Assembly (NCBI RefSeq): GCF_029227915.1
Contig: NC_079882.1
Span: 7,378,001-7,442,000, forward strand
Length of the DNA: 64,000 nucleotides
Direction of reading: 5' to 3'
Source: Hydractinia symbiolongicarpus
Taxonomy: Eukaryota > Cnidaria > Hydrozoa > Anthoathecata > Hydractiniidae
Shown here: piece after piece, positions 48,401-61,119 of the stretch
How positions within the stretch are numbered: position 1 is the first letter of the stretch
How the letters are laid out: every line of letters begins with the position of its first letter
The notes under the pieces: generated by a model
What the model saw: only the letters and a program-made list of their open reading frames with translations
Databases searched by the model: none
Told to the model about the DNA's origin: nothing
Program-made: the position numbers and the translations under genes

Positions 48401-51400
48401 AAAATGTTAGCAATTCAAGGGGGGCACACCTTAAGCTCTTCTAATTTTGGATGAACTGTCCATTTTTGTTCAGGTGATCTTTCAACAAACATTTCCTTCT
48501 CAATTGGATATATTTCATCTTTCATAAATTTGTTTACTTGCGAGTACAAATGTTGAACTTTTGGTCGCAATCCAGACACATCAAAGATTAGATTCACACA
48601 ATCTTGCGAGATAAAAGAGGTTTTGGAGAAATTAGAACCAGTATGCTCTTTCAAATTATCACAACCATCAATATGCAAGATCTTAATTCTTACCATCAGC
48701 TTTGAATCGTTCAAGATGAGTTTTTTTGGCCTCTTCTTTGTCAATAAAGGAGCAACCAACATTAGCTAGAACATCCACAAGTTTGCCCATATGTTCGCCT
48801 TGATCTGAGCTAGCCTTTCCTACAACGGTAATGAATAAGTACATTTTGCTATTTGGGTAATTATGAAATTATCTGAGTTAATGCGCAATGGAGATAAAGT
48901 TGAGAAAAGGAATTGTCAAAAAAAGTAAAATAAAAAAAGAGTGAAATAAAAACAAAAATGTTTAACATAGGAAGATTGAAATAGGAATGTTTGTCACATT
49001 TGTTAGTTCACGTTTTACTACGAATTGCTTTATATTTTGAATAGTAAAAGTTCTTGATACAGTGGGCGTATTTATTGAATTGCAAATAAAACCATGTCTT
49101 ATGTTAAAGAACAACAACTTGGGTGCTTAGAGTACACAAAATAAACAATTGTGTGCTAAGATAATAAACAATGCATGATACACACCGATGTACATATGGC
49201 TTCTAAACACTTGAAGTGCCTCAACTAAGCACCCCTTTCATATAAGCGTCCCTTCTATAACCCCCACCCTAGAAGTGAAGTCATTGAATAAGCGCCCCTC
49301 CCTAGAATAAATGTTTAATGGAGGCATTACAGTATGTCTAAATCATATTCATGATGTCAGAAAAAAACTTGTTCCTTGAAAAAGGTTATGCTTTAGATAC
49401 TTGACTTAATACAAACCTTTCAATTCTCACCAGTCAACATCAATTGCGACTATTGATGTAGTACTTGTATTTAAATATGTTGGCAAATTTTTAACTTTGA
49501 TCTCATAACTATTAAGCGCAAGTGTATATTTCAACTTTTGCAATACTAGAAAACACTAATTTATCTTGGTATTAGTAAACCATTATTTTTGTTGTTTGTG
49601 TTAAGTACAGTATACAAATATCTATTTTCATTATCACCACTGGCTACAAGCTATGTATATCTGGCTATATGTATAGTTGTATGGTTTAGCCATATATGGT
49701 AATATGGTAGTACCATATATGGTTGTATGTCATAATCATATACAGTCATACATGGTGTGTAACAGGTTTTAGAATATGCATTAGTACCTTCTAAAGCTCT
49801 CTTATAAACACCTTGTCCAATTGCAGCAAGTCTGAAAAACGAAAATGCCATGTACACATTCCAATCTTTCACATCGTCAATATTCATGTCTTTACAATAT
49901 TTCTTCATGTATTCAACATCTGTGGGGATTCCTAATTCTTTTAAGCTTAATCCAAGAAGACCTGAAAATAACAAACTGGATACTTATGTTTGGGTTTTTT
50001 TAGATTTCTTTATAAAAAAGGTTGGCTGTTATCTGCAAATATAAGATATATTCACACCATGATTTTATAAAGATAACTTACCTGCAAAGACAGGGGACAT
50101 TTGAGGCATGTAATGAAACAAACAGTTATAAGCCAGATCTGATAATGGGTCACCCAAAGTTGATAATTCCCAATCCAGAACTGCCACCACTTTTGAAGAG
50201 TTTTCATCAAAGATGCAATTGTCAATTCTAAAACAAGAAAAGATTTAGAGAAAGGTAGGGAAATATTATTTTTTGAAAGCACAGTTTGGAAAAAATCAAC
50301 AACAGCAATTCCTCCAAAAAAACCTACGCATCTATGATGAAATAAAGTTTTAGCTTTATTAAATCAAAATTAGAGTAAAATTAAACATTTTTTGGTACAA
50401 CAGAAAATACCTAAAATTTTATCGTTTTAAATTTATACAGCCCATGAAGACATTTTGGTAGTAAAATAATTAATGGCTGAAAAGGGACATAACATATATA
50501 TGGAGCTCTTTACCGAAAGTCACCATGCACAACAGTACTTTTCTGATTAGTTGGTGCATATTTTGTAAGCCAATCCATTAAACGATTCATTGCAGGCTGT
50601 TCATGCATTTTGGATGATAAATATTGTTTTGTCCAACGCTCAGTTTGACGTAAAATGTAGTTACCTAGGAGTAAAATATTTTTAATAAAATGTTCTAAAC
50701 AATTAGTAATAATTTTTAAAAGATATTAGACATAATATTGCTTACCTGATTTCCCATAGTCACCTAACCCAGCTTTTTTTATATCAACTGAATGAATTTT
50801 TTGTAAAACTTCATTCATAGAGTTGTATATCTGTTGTCTCTCATTTTTTGACATATTTGGTAGGGAAACTGAGTTGAATATTCGTCCACGAATATAATCC
50901 ATTATGTAAAAAGGTGTACCAACAACACTAAAAAAGTATATTCTTTTTAATTAATGTAACAACAAGAACTTTTTGTATCTCTAAAATATTTTGTCTGCCT
51001 GCAAAAACCAGGTCATGCTAAAGCACAAAAGTCTTTAACCTACAATTAAAATGTGATATATCTTTATAGAATTTGTTACAACGGGCAAATTCCCATGGAT
51101 TTTCCTTTGATAAATGACTAGTATATAAATACAAACATATAATTTTTTATTTTTATGTTTTGACTGAATAATCATGTTTCTTGTAACTTACGTACTATCT
51201 TCACATAAGCATACCAGATTAGGTACTGGCACTCCATTCTCTCCAAGTGCTTTCATAACTCTAGAAATTAATGAATTAACTAAAAAATTGTGCAGTTGCA
51301 TAGCTCCATAGTACATTAACATAATAAAGGAAGCAAAAGTTTTTAAAATGTGGTAAATAATATTTTAAAATGATGATCTTCTTTTGGCCCGAGTATATGA

Positions 51401-54017
51401 CACACCCCAAAATTCTCTTTTGCAGGCCATATTTTGCAATACCTCATTTGAAAATTTTTTTGGAGTATAATGTTGCTTAAGAACCATAAAAAATCACTAA
51501 ATATTAGTTTATACTTGTATTTTGTGGGTACAGACGTTTTCTCACATGTCTTATATTTGTGATTTGTTTTGTGTACCTACGAAACATGAGAAATACCTGT
51601 ATTCCCTTTCAACAGCATGTGCAGATGGAAGAAGCTTGCCAGGCTAAAAAAAAATTTAAAAAATTCAAAATAAAATTGCAAAGTTATTATGTGTAAGAAG
51701 AACATTGATCTCTTACAGGCTTTTTGCGTAAAACCATTTCTCTACCACCAAACTTCAGATAATATGTTGGATTTGATTGGCCATCTTTAAATTTTCTTAA
51801 AACCATGGGTAGACCATCATCAGGAAGTTTAAGGACATTGACCTAAAAAAATTTACCAGGCAGCGCAAAAAAAATCAGAAGAGTAGAATTGGAATTTAAT
51901 TGTGAAGTAAAGAAAATGTCACGCGATATAAGAAAGTTTTCACACATTTTAATATTAGCAATATTTATTGATTGGTTGAAAAATTTATCAAACATATTTA
52001 CCTTAAGACAAGAAACTTTCATGGAAAGATATTTATTTTATATTTATTTTTTATTTACTCCTGGGAGGTATATGAAACCCTTGAATCAGCAAAACATTAT
52101 TTATACGAAAAATTTCTCAAAAGACTTAAGGTCTTTTGAGAAATTTCAAAAGACACATAAGGAAAAAAACACAAAATTTCACTGTAATTTTGATGTCACC
52201 AAAATTTTTTCCCTAATGTATGAAATATTTCTGAGCTGCTATAACAAGTTTGTTTAAAGTAGAAAAACAAACAGATGACAATGACAAGGATAATAGCAGT
52301 GGTTGTGGTGGTAGCAGTAGTGGTGGTAGTGTTAATAATGATAAAGCGAAGCATAAGATGTAACATTTTTATATTCTAAAGCAGAAATAGAAGTTACTGT
52401 ACCAAGTACGCCTTGAGAGAATCAACTGGTAGTTTATGCCTCTCTGCTATGTCAATAGTTCTTGGAACTATTGTTCCAAGATTAATGTGAAAAATATTCT
52501 CAAGTTCCTTTAAGGCAGCATGTGTCTCATTTACCTGTCAAAAATAAAAATAATAAACGATAATTCAAGATAAATAAAATTGAGCAACATTTTGTATTAT
52601 TTCTTTGTGTATATCTTATATTGAATGAACTTGTTATTATTATTTATTTATTTATATTATAAAACTATGACTATTTAGAAGCTATTTTTTACAAGCTTTT
52701 ACAAGTGTTAAAATATTGTGTAAAGTTAGATAGAAATCAATCGTCACAAAAAACAAATATGTTGCGCGTAATTTTTTAAATCAGACAAATCAAACCAACA
52801 TTTTTTCAACAACACATTACAGCTAATTTTAAAATATAATAAACAACATCTCGTGACCACCCCAGTCTTTCAAAAATGATATGGCTTTTCTTATTCTTCA
52901 AAGAAGACACATTTCCCTGTAGATTTTTACTGTGTTGAGTCTTGAACTTTTCTACACTTTTGTAACTGAACCCCAGTGTTAAATGAGTTTTTATGAAAAT
53001 ATATACTTTCTTTAAAAAGCAGGATTTTATGCATCTGCTCAATCAAGTTACACTACCTAGTGACAAATAAAATCTGATTTTTTTTAAACTTTGTATATAC
53101 CAATTTTTTTGGATTCACCATATATACTGACATAGTACATTTTGTCCTACTTTCAAATGTTAAACCCTAGAAGTTACCACTGTTACATAAACATTTTTGT
53201 TTTTTTTCACGAAGTCTACTACTTCAAACAGACACATATAAAGCTAGTAGTTACACACTTTGATAGTTTCCATTCCAAGAACTTTTGCTGCTTTGAGATT
53301 GACACCAATGTCATCAAGATACACAGCTTCACTAGGTGCTACTTGAAGCCTGTCTAAGGCTAGCTGATAGATAGCAGGGTTAGGTTTTCTTAATTTTTCA
53401 ACACAAGACTCTACTACCTGTATAAAATTAGTATAATAAAAAATTAGGCTACAGTAGCAGTTACACATAAACATACAATAAAAAAATCTATCAAATAGAC
53501 TTACTGTATCAAATAATTCCCTATCTAATACAAGACAAGATTCGTTATCCTTTATCAGTATGTTGTTTGTTAACAATGCTGTTTTAATTCCAACTGCACG
53601 AAGTTCTTTAACTGCCGATACCATTTCAGGACGGGGCTTGCTAAACTCAGTTACATTGATCATTGGTGTGATTATTTCATCAGGCAAACTTTTACTGAAC
53701 AACTTCATGGAACGTTCGGATAAATATGATGGAAATTCTTCAGCAGTAAACTCTCCACACTCCAGTCGACCCCATAGACTTTTATCACCACCTTTGAAAA
53801 GCAAGTCATCCATTTGAGCTGGTGAAAGTTTATGTTTTATAGCAAATTTTTGGATTAGGGGGACTGGTGATGGAATCATAACACCTCCCATATCAAAAAT
53901 AACAGCTTTCGGCTGTTGTGAATTGTTTCCATAATTTATATGTCGTAGTGCACTGGTTGACATCACACAATTCTGAGTTCGAATTTTAAAAGATGTCTCC
54001 TTAAGTAGTCGCAACAT
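42454..54017 (-). CDS. ACAD10: ACAD10-like enzyme: HAD + APH-like kinase + acyl-CoA dehydrogenase, 23 exons
   Basis: Exon tops (5' to 3'): 54017, 53417, 52534, 51842, 51643, 51260, 50927, 50664, 50227, 49961, 48819, 48602, 47803, 47557, 47361, 47131, 46783, 46359, 46152, 44258, 43860, 43477, 42606. All junctions are GT-AG and keep phase; the sum is 1,024 residues against about 1,060 in human ACAD10. Residues about 38-224 are HAD-like: AVIFDMGGV (D42), [21 protein letters not shown]. Residues 270-566 are APH-like: VVHGDFRIDN with catalytic D near 458, and [18 protein letters not shown]. Residues about 620-1024 are acyl-CoA dehydrogenase: [16 protein letters not shown] (FAD-site signature), NGRKWWTSG, and the C-terminal [10 protein letters not shown]. 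The likely role is oxidation of acyl-CoA chains in mitochondria; the N-terminus ([16 protein letters not shown]) could be a targeting peptide. Separation from ACAD11 rests on the N-terminal HAD domain, which ACAD11 lacks. Confidence 0.93.
44978..45296 (-). mobile_element. tRNA-derived SINE in an ACAD10 intron
   Basis: Read on the minus strand it opens with a tRNA-like head holding an A box (TAGCCTTGTGG, 45278-45288) and a B box (GGTTCAAACTC, 45235-45245, one mismatch to consensus). An unrelated body of about 220 bp follows, with a (TAA/TAAT)n tail at 44979-45012. This order is diagnostic for a tRNA-derived SINE transcribed by RNA polymerase III. No cloverleaf with a matched acceptor stem was found, so it is not a functional tRNA. 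It lies in the intron between exons 46064-46152 and 44080-44258. Confidence 0.85.
52110..52146. repeat. Hairpin with 16-bp perfect arms
   Basis: AAATTTCTCAAAAGAC, the 5-base loop TTAAG, then the exact reverse complement. It is in an ACAD10 intron; no element around it was recognised. Confidence 0.85.
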
Positions 54018-56469
54018 CACTTGTACTAATACTGTGTCTATGGGAGAAATACAACACTTTACAACAAGCACATAGTCTAAATTACCATTACCAAATTACC
54101 AAAGACATTTCAATTTAAAGACTGATACTTAAGATGTGTCCGCTGTCCGCTGGACAAATTAGTTGTTTTGATGTTATGTCACAACATCACAATTATATTT
54201 CTAATTAAATTTGTATAGCATTTCCAGTTTTTGAGGAAAAAAAACTTGGAAATGGGTTGGTTTTTGATTCGAGGGCCCAAATTTCTAAAAAAATGATGAA
54301 ACAAGCAAAGGAAAATCTACCAACATTTTTATCTTTTCTTTTATAAATTGTCTCTAAACTAACTCAGCGAGCCTCCTTGTTCTTTTTTGCGAAAACCCTG
54401 GGATAAATTTTTGCAATTAACAAAACGGAATTTATCAAGCAATACATAACATGGAAAATATTGCACATGTATAAACCAGCCTTTGAAATACAATACACAA
54501 TTTGATCTAAGTAATCGATTTCTCTAGTGACGCGTCAAATTCTATCTGTGCAATTGAATGCTTTGTAACCAGTTTCTGTTTATTTTAACTGAAACACAGA
54601 AAAAAATATTGATGGGCAGTTTTTGGCCAGGAAATGGTTTTCGATAAGTCTCGTTACAAAGTTGCTAGTGCAGTATATAACATGTGAAGAAAGATAGTTA
54701 AAGGACGTTACATTGTATTTTTTCATAATAAGAAAGTCATTTCTAAAGGTTTTAAAACCAAACTATAATTATGTGTAAGCATAATTTCTTTTTTGTTTTG
54801 ATGACCAAATAAGAAAGTGAATACAGGCCTTGCCATGAGTCGCGAGCAATTGCTCGCGCTTGCGTAAATGCTCGTTACGCGAGCATTCTATTGCTCGTGT
54901 AAATATTAACATTTTGAGGTAACTGAAAGATATTTGGTGTGATTATTGTCCACCCATCGTGCAACAGTTCATTCGCTATTTTATAAAACGTGTGCGATAC
55001 AGACATTAATCTTTGTTGCGCATTTATTTTGCAGTTGAAAAGTGGGGGACGTTTTTAATTGTGAACCCCAAACACGATGATCAATCTTAACTTCCTTTTC
55101 TACATGTCCAAAATAGTATTTAATGTTTATTTTTCAGGTCATCACAAGCAAATAGGAAAAGATATGCTTCGTTTTCAAATTAAAAAAATCGTTATCTGCG
55201 TGGTTTAAATAAGACTTATAAATAAAATCTCTTTTTAAAAGGTACACGTCAGGCACATAAAATTTATACAGAAAAAAAATTATACCGCATGTGGTTTCGT
55301 TTTTAAAATTGTTTGCATATCAGTTGCGGCATAAAGAAAATAATTCATTAAATTTGGACCTGCTATGGTTTCAAATGAAGAAATTATCTACAATTAAATC
55401 CATGATAAATTGTCTGTTCCACCTGTAAGTGCAGTTTTGCAGACTTGCGTCATTCGTGCTCCGTCGGCGTTCACTCCGCATTCATTTAAGAACTCTTAAA
55501 TGAATCATAAACTTATTAGGCCGAAGCAGTTTACTGTCGGCCACCCGCATGTATATTTACCACTACATGAAAAATTCATTATTAAAAATTTTTTTTATAA
55601 TTGTCTTCGCTTTCCCGTAATAAACCCTCTGACATGCTTCACACCATCATCACTGAGGATTTCCCAACAACAACTATAATCACCACGCCTGTCATGCTTT
55701 ATTTCCTGACCCTCTGATTTTAAGTCGTCCCTGAGCCACATTCTTCAACCTTGCATGGAAAAAATACTGAACCAGTATAGTAAAACATATAATAAAATAA
55801 ATAAAAATTCAATATACATAAATGATGAACATATTAATCACAGTTCCACAAAGAAAGAAATGAAACATACGCAATGCATCCTATTTCATTCATGATACAT
55901 TCTCAGAATTTTTAGATTGCGATTTACCAGAAATTCGTAAAAAATAACTGACTTTTATGACAGTCATCGATGTATTAGTTTTATGGCACGGTTTTTTATA
56001 GTATATAGTTTTGGTTTTAGTAACAACAGTTTTTTTGCCCTGGGAACGAATTTACTTGCTCCGGTCTGAAAATCCAGAGAAAAAATACATCTGACCGACT
56101 CATTTTTGCAAGGTCTTCAGGACGCGAACATACATATTTTTGATGGTAGCCTAAAAATGACTATTTGACTTGGATTGATGATATGGTGCATATTTTTGTT
56201 TACATATAGTATAGTCTAGATCCTACATGTTCAGGCTTTAGGCGAGTTTAGGTAGGTCTATGAAGAAAAGAATGCGCTAGTATTATCATACCTGACCCTT
56301 CTGATTCATCACCATCATAGCCATGATTGTTTAGGTAATTGTAGCTAAAAAGATTCTGCAGAAGTTGAAGACTCCAGAAAATAAAAATAAAGAATATCAC
56401 ATAATACATAAACAAAAGATTATCGCTATTATAGCTGAGCACAATTTTACCCAGGCGGACCAAAACACC
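54018..56469. other. Intergenic region upstream of the ACAD10-like gene
   Basis: No supported gene. It holds the ACAD10 promoter region, a cluster of GAGCAATTGCTC/GCTCGTTACGCGAGC symmetrical words at 54838-54896, the second copy of a dispersed repeat (about 55349-55467) and a CCTCGTCCCC-family remnant at about 56037-56049. Confidence 0.4.
55349..55467 (-). repeat. Dispersed repeat, copy 2 (inverted relative to 14549-14683)
   Basis: The reverse complement reads CGACGGAGCAC, AAGTCTGCAAAACTGCACTT and ATCATGGATTTAATTGTAGA in the same order as the copy at 14.55 kb. Non-coding. Confidence 0.65.
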
Positions 56470-56475
56470 TCAGTG

Positions 56476-56677
56476 CAGGCCTTTTCAGGAGATTTTGAGT
56501 GGGTGTGTGATGAATAACACTCCCAAAATGCATTTGCGTGTGCTTTAGGCGTGCTACTCTGGTCAATTTCTCATAGAATATAATATTTTAAGCATGCTAT
56601 CGACAGCACGCCTGAATCATTTCAGGTGTGTGTGGGCGTGTGCGCGTGCTATTGCACGCCTCTCATGAAAAGGCCTG
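56476..56677. mobile_element. 202-bp MITE with TCAGTG target duplication
   Basis: CAGGCCTTTTCAGGAGA (left) and its inverted partner at the right end differ at one of 17 positions. TCAGTG is directly repeated at 56470-56475 and 56678-56683. The interior is rich in GTGTG/CACGC words without an ORF. A related fragment lies at 14168-14250. Confidence 0.85.
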
Positions 56678-56710
56678 TCAGTGGTCAGTGGTGTAGTGCA
56701 GTTTAATTTA

Positions 56711-56934
56711 CAAAATTAGACAAATGAAATGAAGTTTAATTAAAATAATAATTTAGCTCTGATCTAAGTATTCAAGTGAGAGACTGCTTCCGTAAATTTC
56801 CTGCTTCAAAGACCCATTGTGAAGGCCAAAATAGTGAATAATAGTGCTAAAGGTGTTAGGGGAGTGGTGGTGGGCACTTGAATACTTAGATTATTATTTT
56901 AATTAAACTTCGTTTCATTTGTCTAATTTTGTAA
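56711..56934. repeat. Long inverted repeat carrying DIRS-terminal sequence
   Basis: ACAAAATTAGACAAATGAAA (56710 onward) pairs with the segment ending at 56932. The arms run for about 60 bp, interrupted by one short insertion, and enclose about 100 bp. The arms include TCTAAGTATTCAAGTG-like sequence closely related to the DIRS inverted terminal repeat just to the right (56933-56986), so this looks like a duplicated or rearranged terminus. Confidence 0.6.
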
Positions 56935-57072
56935 ATAATAATTTAGCCTCTGATCGTAAGTATTCAAATGAGATTTCGAAGCCACCTACTTTGGATTCAA
57001 CAAACAGTTTAGTAAAAACTGGGCAAGGACCAGTATATGATTAAACAGAACTACATATTTATGGTTTGTCTG

Positions 57073-57921
57073 TTATAACTCCTGGCAATGCCACAATGTA
57101 CCATAACGGTACCTGTCTATTACATATATATATACAAAATCTAACGCAAGTAAACATTTAAGAAGTTCGTTCCCAAAGTTCTTGCTTATGGGCAATTTGT
57201 AATGTTTTGCAAATGTGCTAGTGCCTCTCCAGCCTGCCGCTTTTGCGATTGTCTTCATAGGTACGCCTATGTCCTCTGCCTTGCTGGTAGACGCACTCCT
57301 TGTAGAATGGGTGCTGAACGTCTTAATATCGATGCCAGCCAAGCCTAAGAAAGTTTTAACATATTTTGCAATGGTGGTGATTCCGATAGGTTTATGGGGA
57401 TATGCATAGGAGAGAAGTAGTTCCCTTGGTTGGTTTTCAAGGTTCTCTCGTATAAGGTCTGTCCTCCTCCGGTATTCATCTAGGCAGTGGACTATACATA
57501 TCCGGTTATCGAGGTGGTACTTCTCGAATTGCAGAGGTTCCTGATGTTTGCCTGGTTTTGTTGTCTTCATGATTGTAGAGATGTAGAAAGTGTACCTATC
57601 TGAAGATCGATGACAAAAGTTAACCTTTAGGGCACCTATTGTCTGGGCTCTCTGGCCACTCAGGAGGCACAACAAGGTGGCTAGTTTTTTCGTTAGTAAC
57701 TCTAACTCCAGGTGCTGGTTACCAGGCAAGGTTGTCATATAGTTTAATATTACATCAGGGTCATATATCACGGTGTGTTTTGGTAGGGAAGGACGTAGCT
57801 TGAAAACTCCCTTGATTAGTCTGCTAACGTCCTCGTTCTTACCAAAGCTTGTTCCTGCATCCTTTGCGATGTATCCATAACTTGCCTTTTCTACGTGGAA
57901 AAGGAAAGCAAGGAAGTCCAT
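57073..57921 (-). CDS. DIRS tyrosine recombinase
   Basis: The 282-codon frame, open upstream to about 58100 without an ATG, carries the tyrosine recombinase residues. These are R in LSGQRAQTIGAL, H-x-x-R in STHSTRSAS, W in AAGWRG and the nucleophile Y in FAKHYKLPI. The upstream open part (SWSEKTQSSYNLYLRKWLKFC) looks like the core-binding domain. The enzyme would integrate a circular cDNA without target duplication. The first 57921 ATG is likely internal; translation in this clade often proceeds from the preceding ORF. Confidence 0.85.
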   Translation of the reverse strand: MDFLAFLFHVEKASYGYIAKDAGTSFGKNEDVSRLIKGVFKLRPSLPKHTVIYDPDVILNYMTTLPGNQHLELELLTKKLATLLCLLSGQRAQTIGALKVNFCHRSSDRYTFYISTIMKTTKPGKHQEPLQFEKYHLDNRICIVHCLDEYRRRTDLIRENLENQPRELLLSYAYPHKPIGITTIAKYVKTFLGLAGIDIKTFSTHSTRSASTSKAEDIGVPMKTIAKAAGWRGTSTFAKHYKLPISKNFGNELLKCLLALDFVYIYVIDRYRYGTLWHCQEL

Positions 57922-58334
57922 ACCTTGTTTATGACTAGCCCCATAAGGTTCTGGGATTTTTTCACTTTTACAAAACTTCAGCCATTTTCTTAAATAGAGA
58001 TTATAGCTGGATTGGGTTTTTTCTGACCACGATGCAGTGAGCAGTTGTTTAAGATCGTCAGAACATGACTGTTTTAGGTTTATTGCCTCCCTGAGACAAT
58101 TGCTATCCGAAGACTTAGATTTGGGTGCAGTGGATGAAAGACACTTGGTTGCTGTGGAAGCAGTAATAGGTCCATTCTAGGTAAAACAAGAATTTCTTTA
58201 ATGATTAGTTCAGAATACCCTGTGAACCATGGTTGAATTACCTGGCGAAGGCAGGCGAAGGGTGGAAAGGCATAAAATGAGATATTGTGCCAATCCTCAG
58301 TAAACAAGTTTACTCCGATGCAGTTGGGATCAGG

Positions 58335-59806
58335 TTAATATGAGAAGAAGGCAGGTAACTGCGTGTTTATTCTACTCGCGAAGAGGTCTGTTTCTGGACG
58401 GAAGTCCAGTTCGTTCAGTACATAGCGAAATGTTGATTTGTTTAACATCCATTCTGTTCTTGTGTCCTGTTGTTGCGACTCTCTGTCTGCTTCTACGTTA
58501 AGAATGCCAGGGAGATGTGTAGCGACGATCCAATTATTTTTGCTTATTGCCCATTCCCAAATGCTATGTGTAATCTTATCCATTGGGATAGATTTTACAC
58601 TACCCATTTTGTTTACACAGGCTACTGCTGAAGTGTTATCCATCTTTAGCAATATGGTAGTGTTTGCAGTATGGTTGCAAAGAGCCTGTAGTCCTAAGAA
58701 TGCCGCCATTAGTTCTAGGACATTTATGTGGTGTTCCTGCTCCAGAGATAAAAACTCACCCTTTGTGTCATTGACGCTCCCCAACCTCTTGTTGAGGCAT
58801 CCGTGGATATAATGACCTGAGGGTTGCCTCGAACTATTGGGGCTATGCTACTCCATAAATTATTCTTCCACCAAGATATGTCACCCATGGCAGTAGGGGT
58901 TAATGTGATCTGCACATCAAAGTTTCCGGTGCTCTTTTTTAAGGACTCAATTTTTAGTCTTTCGGTAGATCTATAGTAGAGTCTACTGTGTGGTACCCCA
59001 ATAAGGCTGCTGGTAAACTTACCAATTAATCGCGCTAGAGTTCTTATTGTTATCTTCTCTCTCTGTGTCACTGCTTGACACAGATCGATTATGGCTGCCT
59101 TCTTTTTGGGGGTGAGAGCGACGGTCATATTCACTGTATCGATGACGAATCCAAGGAATTCCAAAACTTGTTTTGGTTCAAACTCGGATTTGTCTGGGTG
59201 GACCATAAATCCCAGTGAATCTAACAAAACAACGGTTTTGTGTACGTTATTGCAGCACTGTTGGTTACTGACGTTCATAGTGATCAAGTCATCAATGTAG
59301 TCAGCAATGGTGACCTGTTCCTTCCTTAATTTAGATAAGGGTGGTTTCATTATCTTGGTGAATTTTCGAGGTCCTTCTGTATAGCCGAAGGGGAGTACCA
59401 GGAACACGTATACCTTACCCTCATGTTCGAATTTTAGGAGCTTCTGGCTTTCTTTGTGTATTGGTATGCTATAGTATGCATCCTTGATATCAAGTTTTGC
59501 CAGATACATGTCCTTTTGGATTAATCAGAGAATGGACATTAAGGTTTGCATCTTAAAATTTCTTTTCTCAATGTGTACATTGAGTTTTTTGAAATTTAGG
59601 ATGAGCCTGAACCCACCGTCTGATTTCTCGGTGACGAATATGGGTGAGATAAAGTCGCCTGGTTCGTGACTGCTCAACCTTATTACACCTTTCCCCAAAA
59701 GGCTTTGTATTTCTTCGTCAATGAAGAGTTTCTTTTGTCTATCTAGGGGGTATGTCAGATATGGGGTTTGGGGCATCTCGTTTACTGGAATTTGCAAACC
59801 AGACAC
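58335..59806 (-). pseudogene. DIRS reverse transcriptase / RNase H, broken by a stop and a frameshift
   Basis: The reverse transcriptase starts in the frame 59806-59525 (FRLILNFKKLNVHIEKRNFKM) and is interrupted by TGA at 59525-59527. It continues in the same frame to 58724: LAKLDIKDAYYSIPIHKESQ, VLPFGYTEGPRKFTKI, and the catalytic YIDD. Around 58760-58780 the frame shifts by one; the RNase H (LLKMDNTSAVACVNKMG, ATHLPGILNVEAD) runs in the new frame to 58335. Both lesions remove a full-length product. Confidence 0.85.
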
Positions 59807-60055
59807 TGTCTGGAGGATCTCCCCATCAGTAGTTATGTCTTTCCACTGATCAAAATGAAACCTGAGAGAACCGGGTTTAAAATATTTGACTTTTGACCTT
59901 AGAAAAGCTTTTAGGGTCTCAGTATCGCTTACCTCAGGGATTAATTTTTCCTGTTGGTGTGCTTGGAAAAGTTGCTGTTGTGGCTGCGGTACGGTTTCTT
60001 TGATTGGGATTGCCCATTGTGGTAGTTCGCCCTCTTTTGGGGCATAAGAGGGTCT

Positions 60056-61119
60056 TTGTTTGATGAAGGCTCGAATCTTCTTTTTTGGCCTCTTTCCAGG
60101 AGTGATTTGAGCTGGTTCTCCTTTTTCAGCTTCTCAAGCCTTTCGCAAACGGAGGAACCAAACAGCCATTCGGAATCCTCTTCTACTTCCGTAGCTAAGG
60201 CTACGTACTCTTTTGGTAAGGAAGGCTTAATTAAGTCTCGTCCTGACCTGATTTAGCAGCTGGGAGGTCTTACCAGCGAGGTTCATGGCGTCCTTAAGGT
60301 CGTTTAACGGACCCTTTGTGTCTGCGTTGGCATCACCAGATTTCTCCACCAACGTAGATGAAGCTTTCAGAAGCATAGCAACCGACGCTGAGTGCATGTT
60401 TTGGATGTCCTGCATCTTAACGTCAGTGGACCTGTGAAAATTGGAAAGTGTTTTCCAAATTTCGGTGTTTGTTCTCTTTGGGAGTAGAAAGTTGCAGTTC
60501 GATGGAATTGCTGCCGTTTCTAACTTCCACTTGAGAACATCGCACTTGAGGCTTTTTTGCCAAAACACTTTGGCGGCACATGCCACTGATGACGTGATTC
60601 TAGTCCCGAGGCCTTGCTGTCCTCTTCATAGTCATCAGTGGACTGTTGCCAGTACTCTTGGGCTGGCTCTTTGGTACCCTTTTTAGAATGCTCTGGTGCT
60701 TCATCTTTGGAAGAAGGCGATTCTGAGCGCGTGGATCTAAACCAGAGGTTTGAACCAGTGATAGATATTCTTTCTTCCTCCTGTTGGGTACTGGATTTGC
60801 TAGCCAGAGTTCCATCTGGAACATTGGGGCTAGGATTAAGACTAGACCGGGTCCCCTCTGGGATAATAGGGTCTGTCAGGTGGCTAAGTCTTGCCATAAA
60901 GGTGTTCATGCTGGCTAGTGTGTCGTGTATCCGACTTAGTTCAGCCTTTTGTCGCTCGGATACGATGGATACGACTTGGTCTACGATGGATACGACTTGG
61001 TCTACACCTGTGCAGTCCACGGTGATAGGAACAGGGTGTTCGGGGTCCTGTAAGGTGAAGTCATGGTCGCCATTTTTGCTGTGCTGTGGGAGCATGGGAT
61101 CGTCGCTTTCTTGTTGCAT
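60056..61119 (-). pseudogene. DIRS ORF1 (gag-like), frameshifted
   Basis: Starts at ATG 61119 (MQQESDDPMLPQ) and runs open to 60520, then must change frame near 60550 to continue as FWQKSLKCDVLKWKLETA to about 60250. It changes again to SLPKEYVALATEVEEDSEW near 60.2 kb, where the minus strand stays open to about 60.06 kb. It contains a 21-bp tandem duplication (about 60960-61001) giving VDQVVSI twice. No zinc knuckle was seen. Assignment is by position and composition. Confidence 0.65.
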
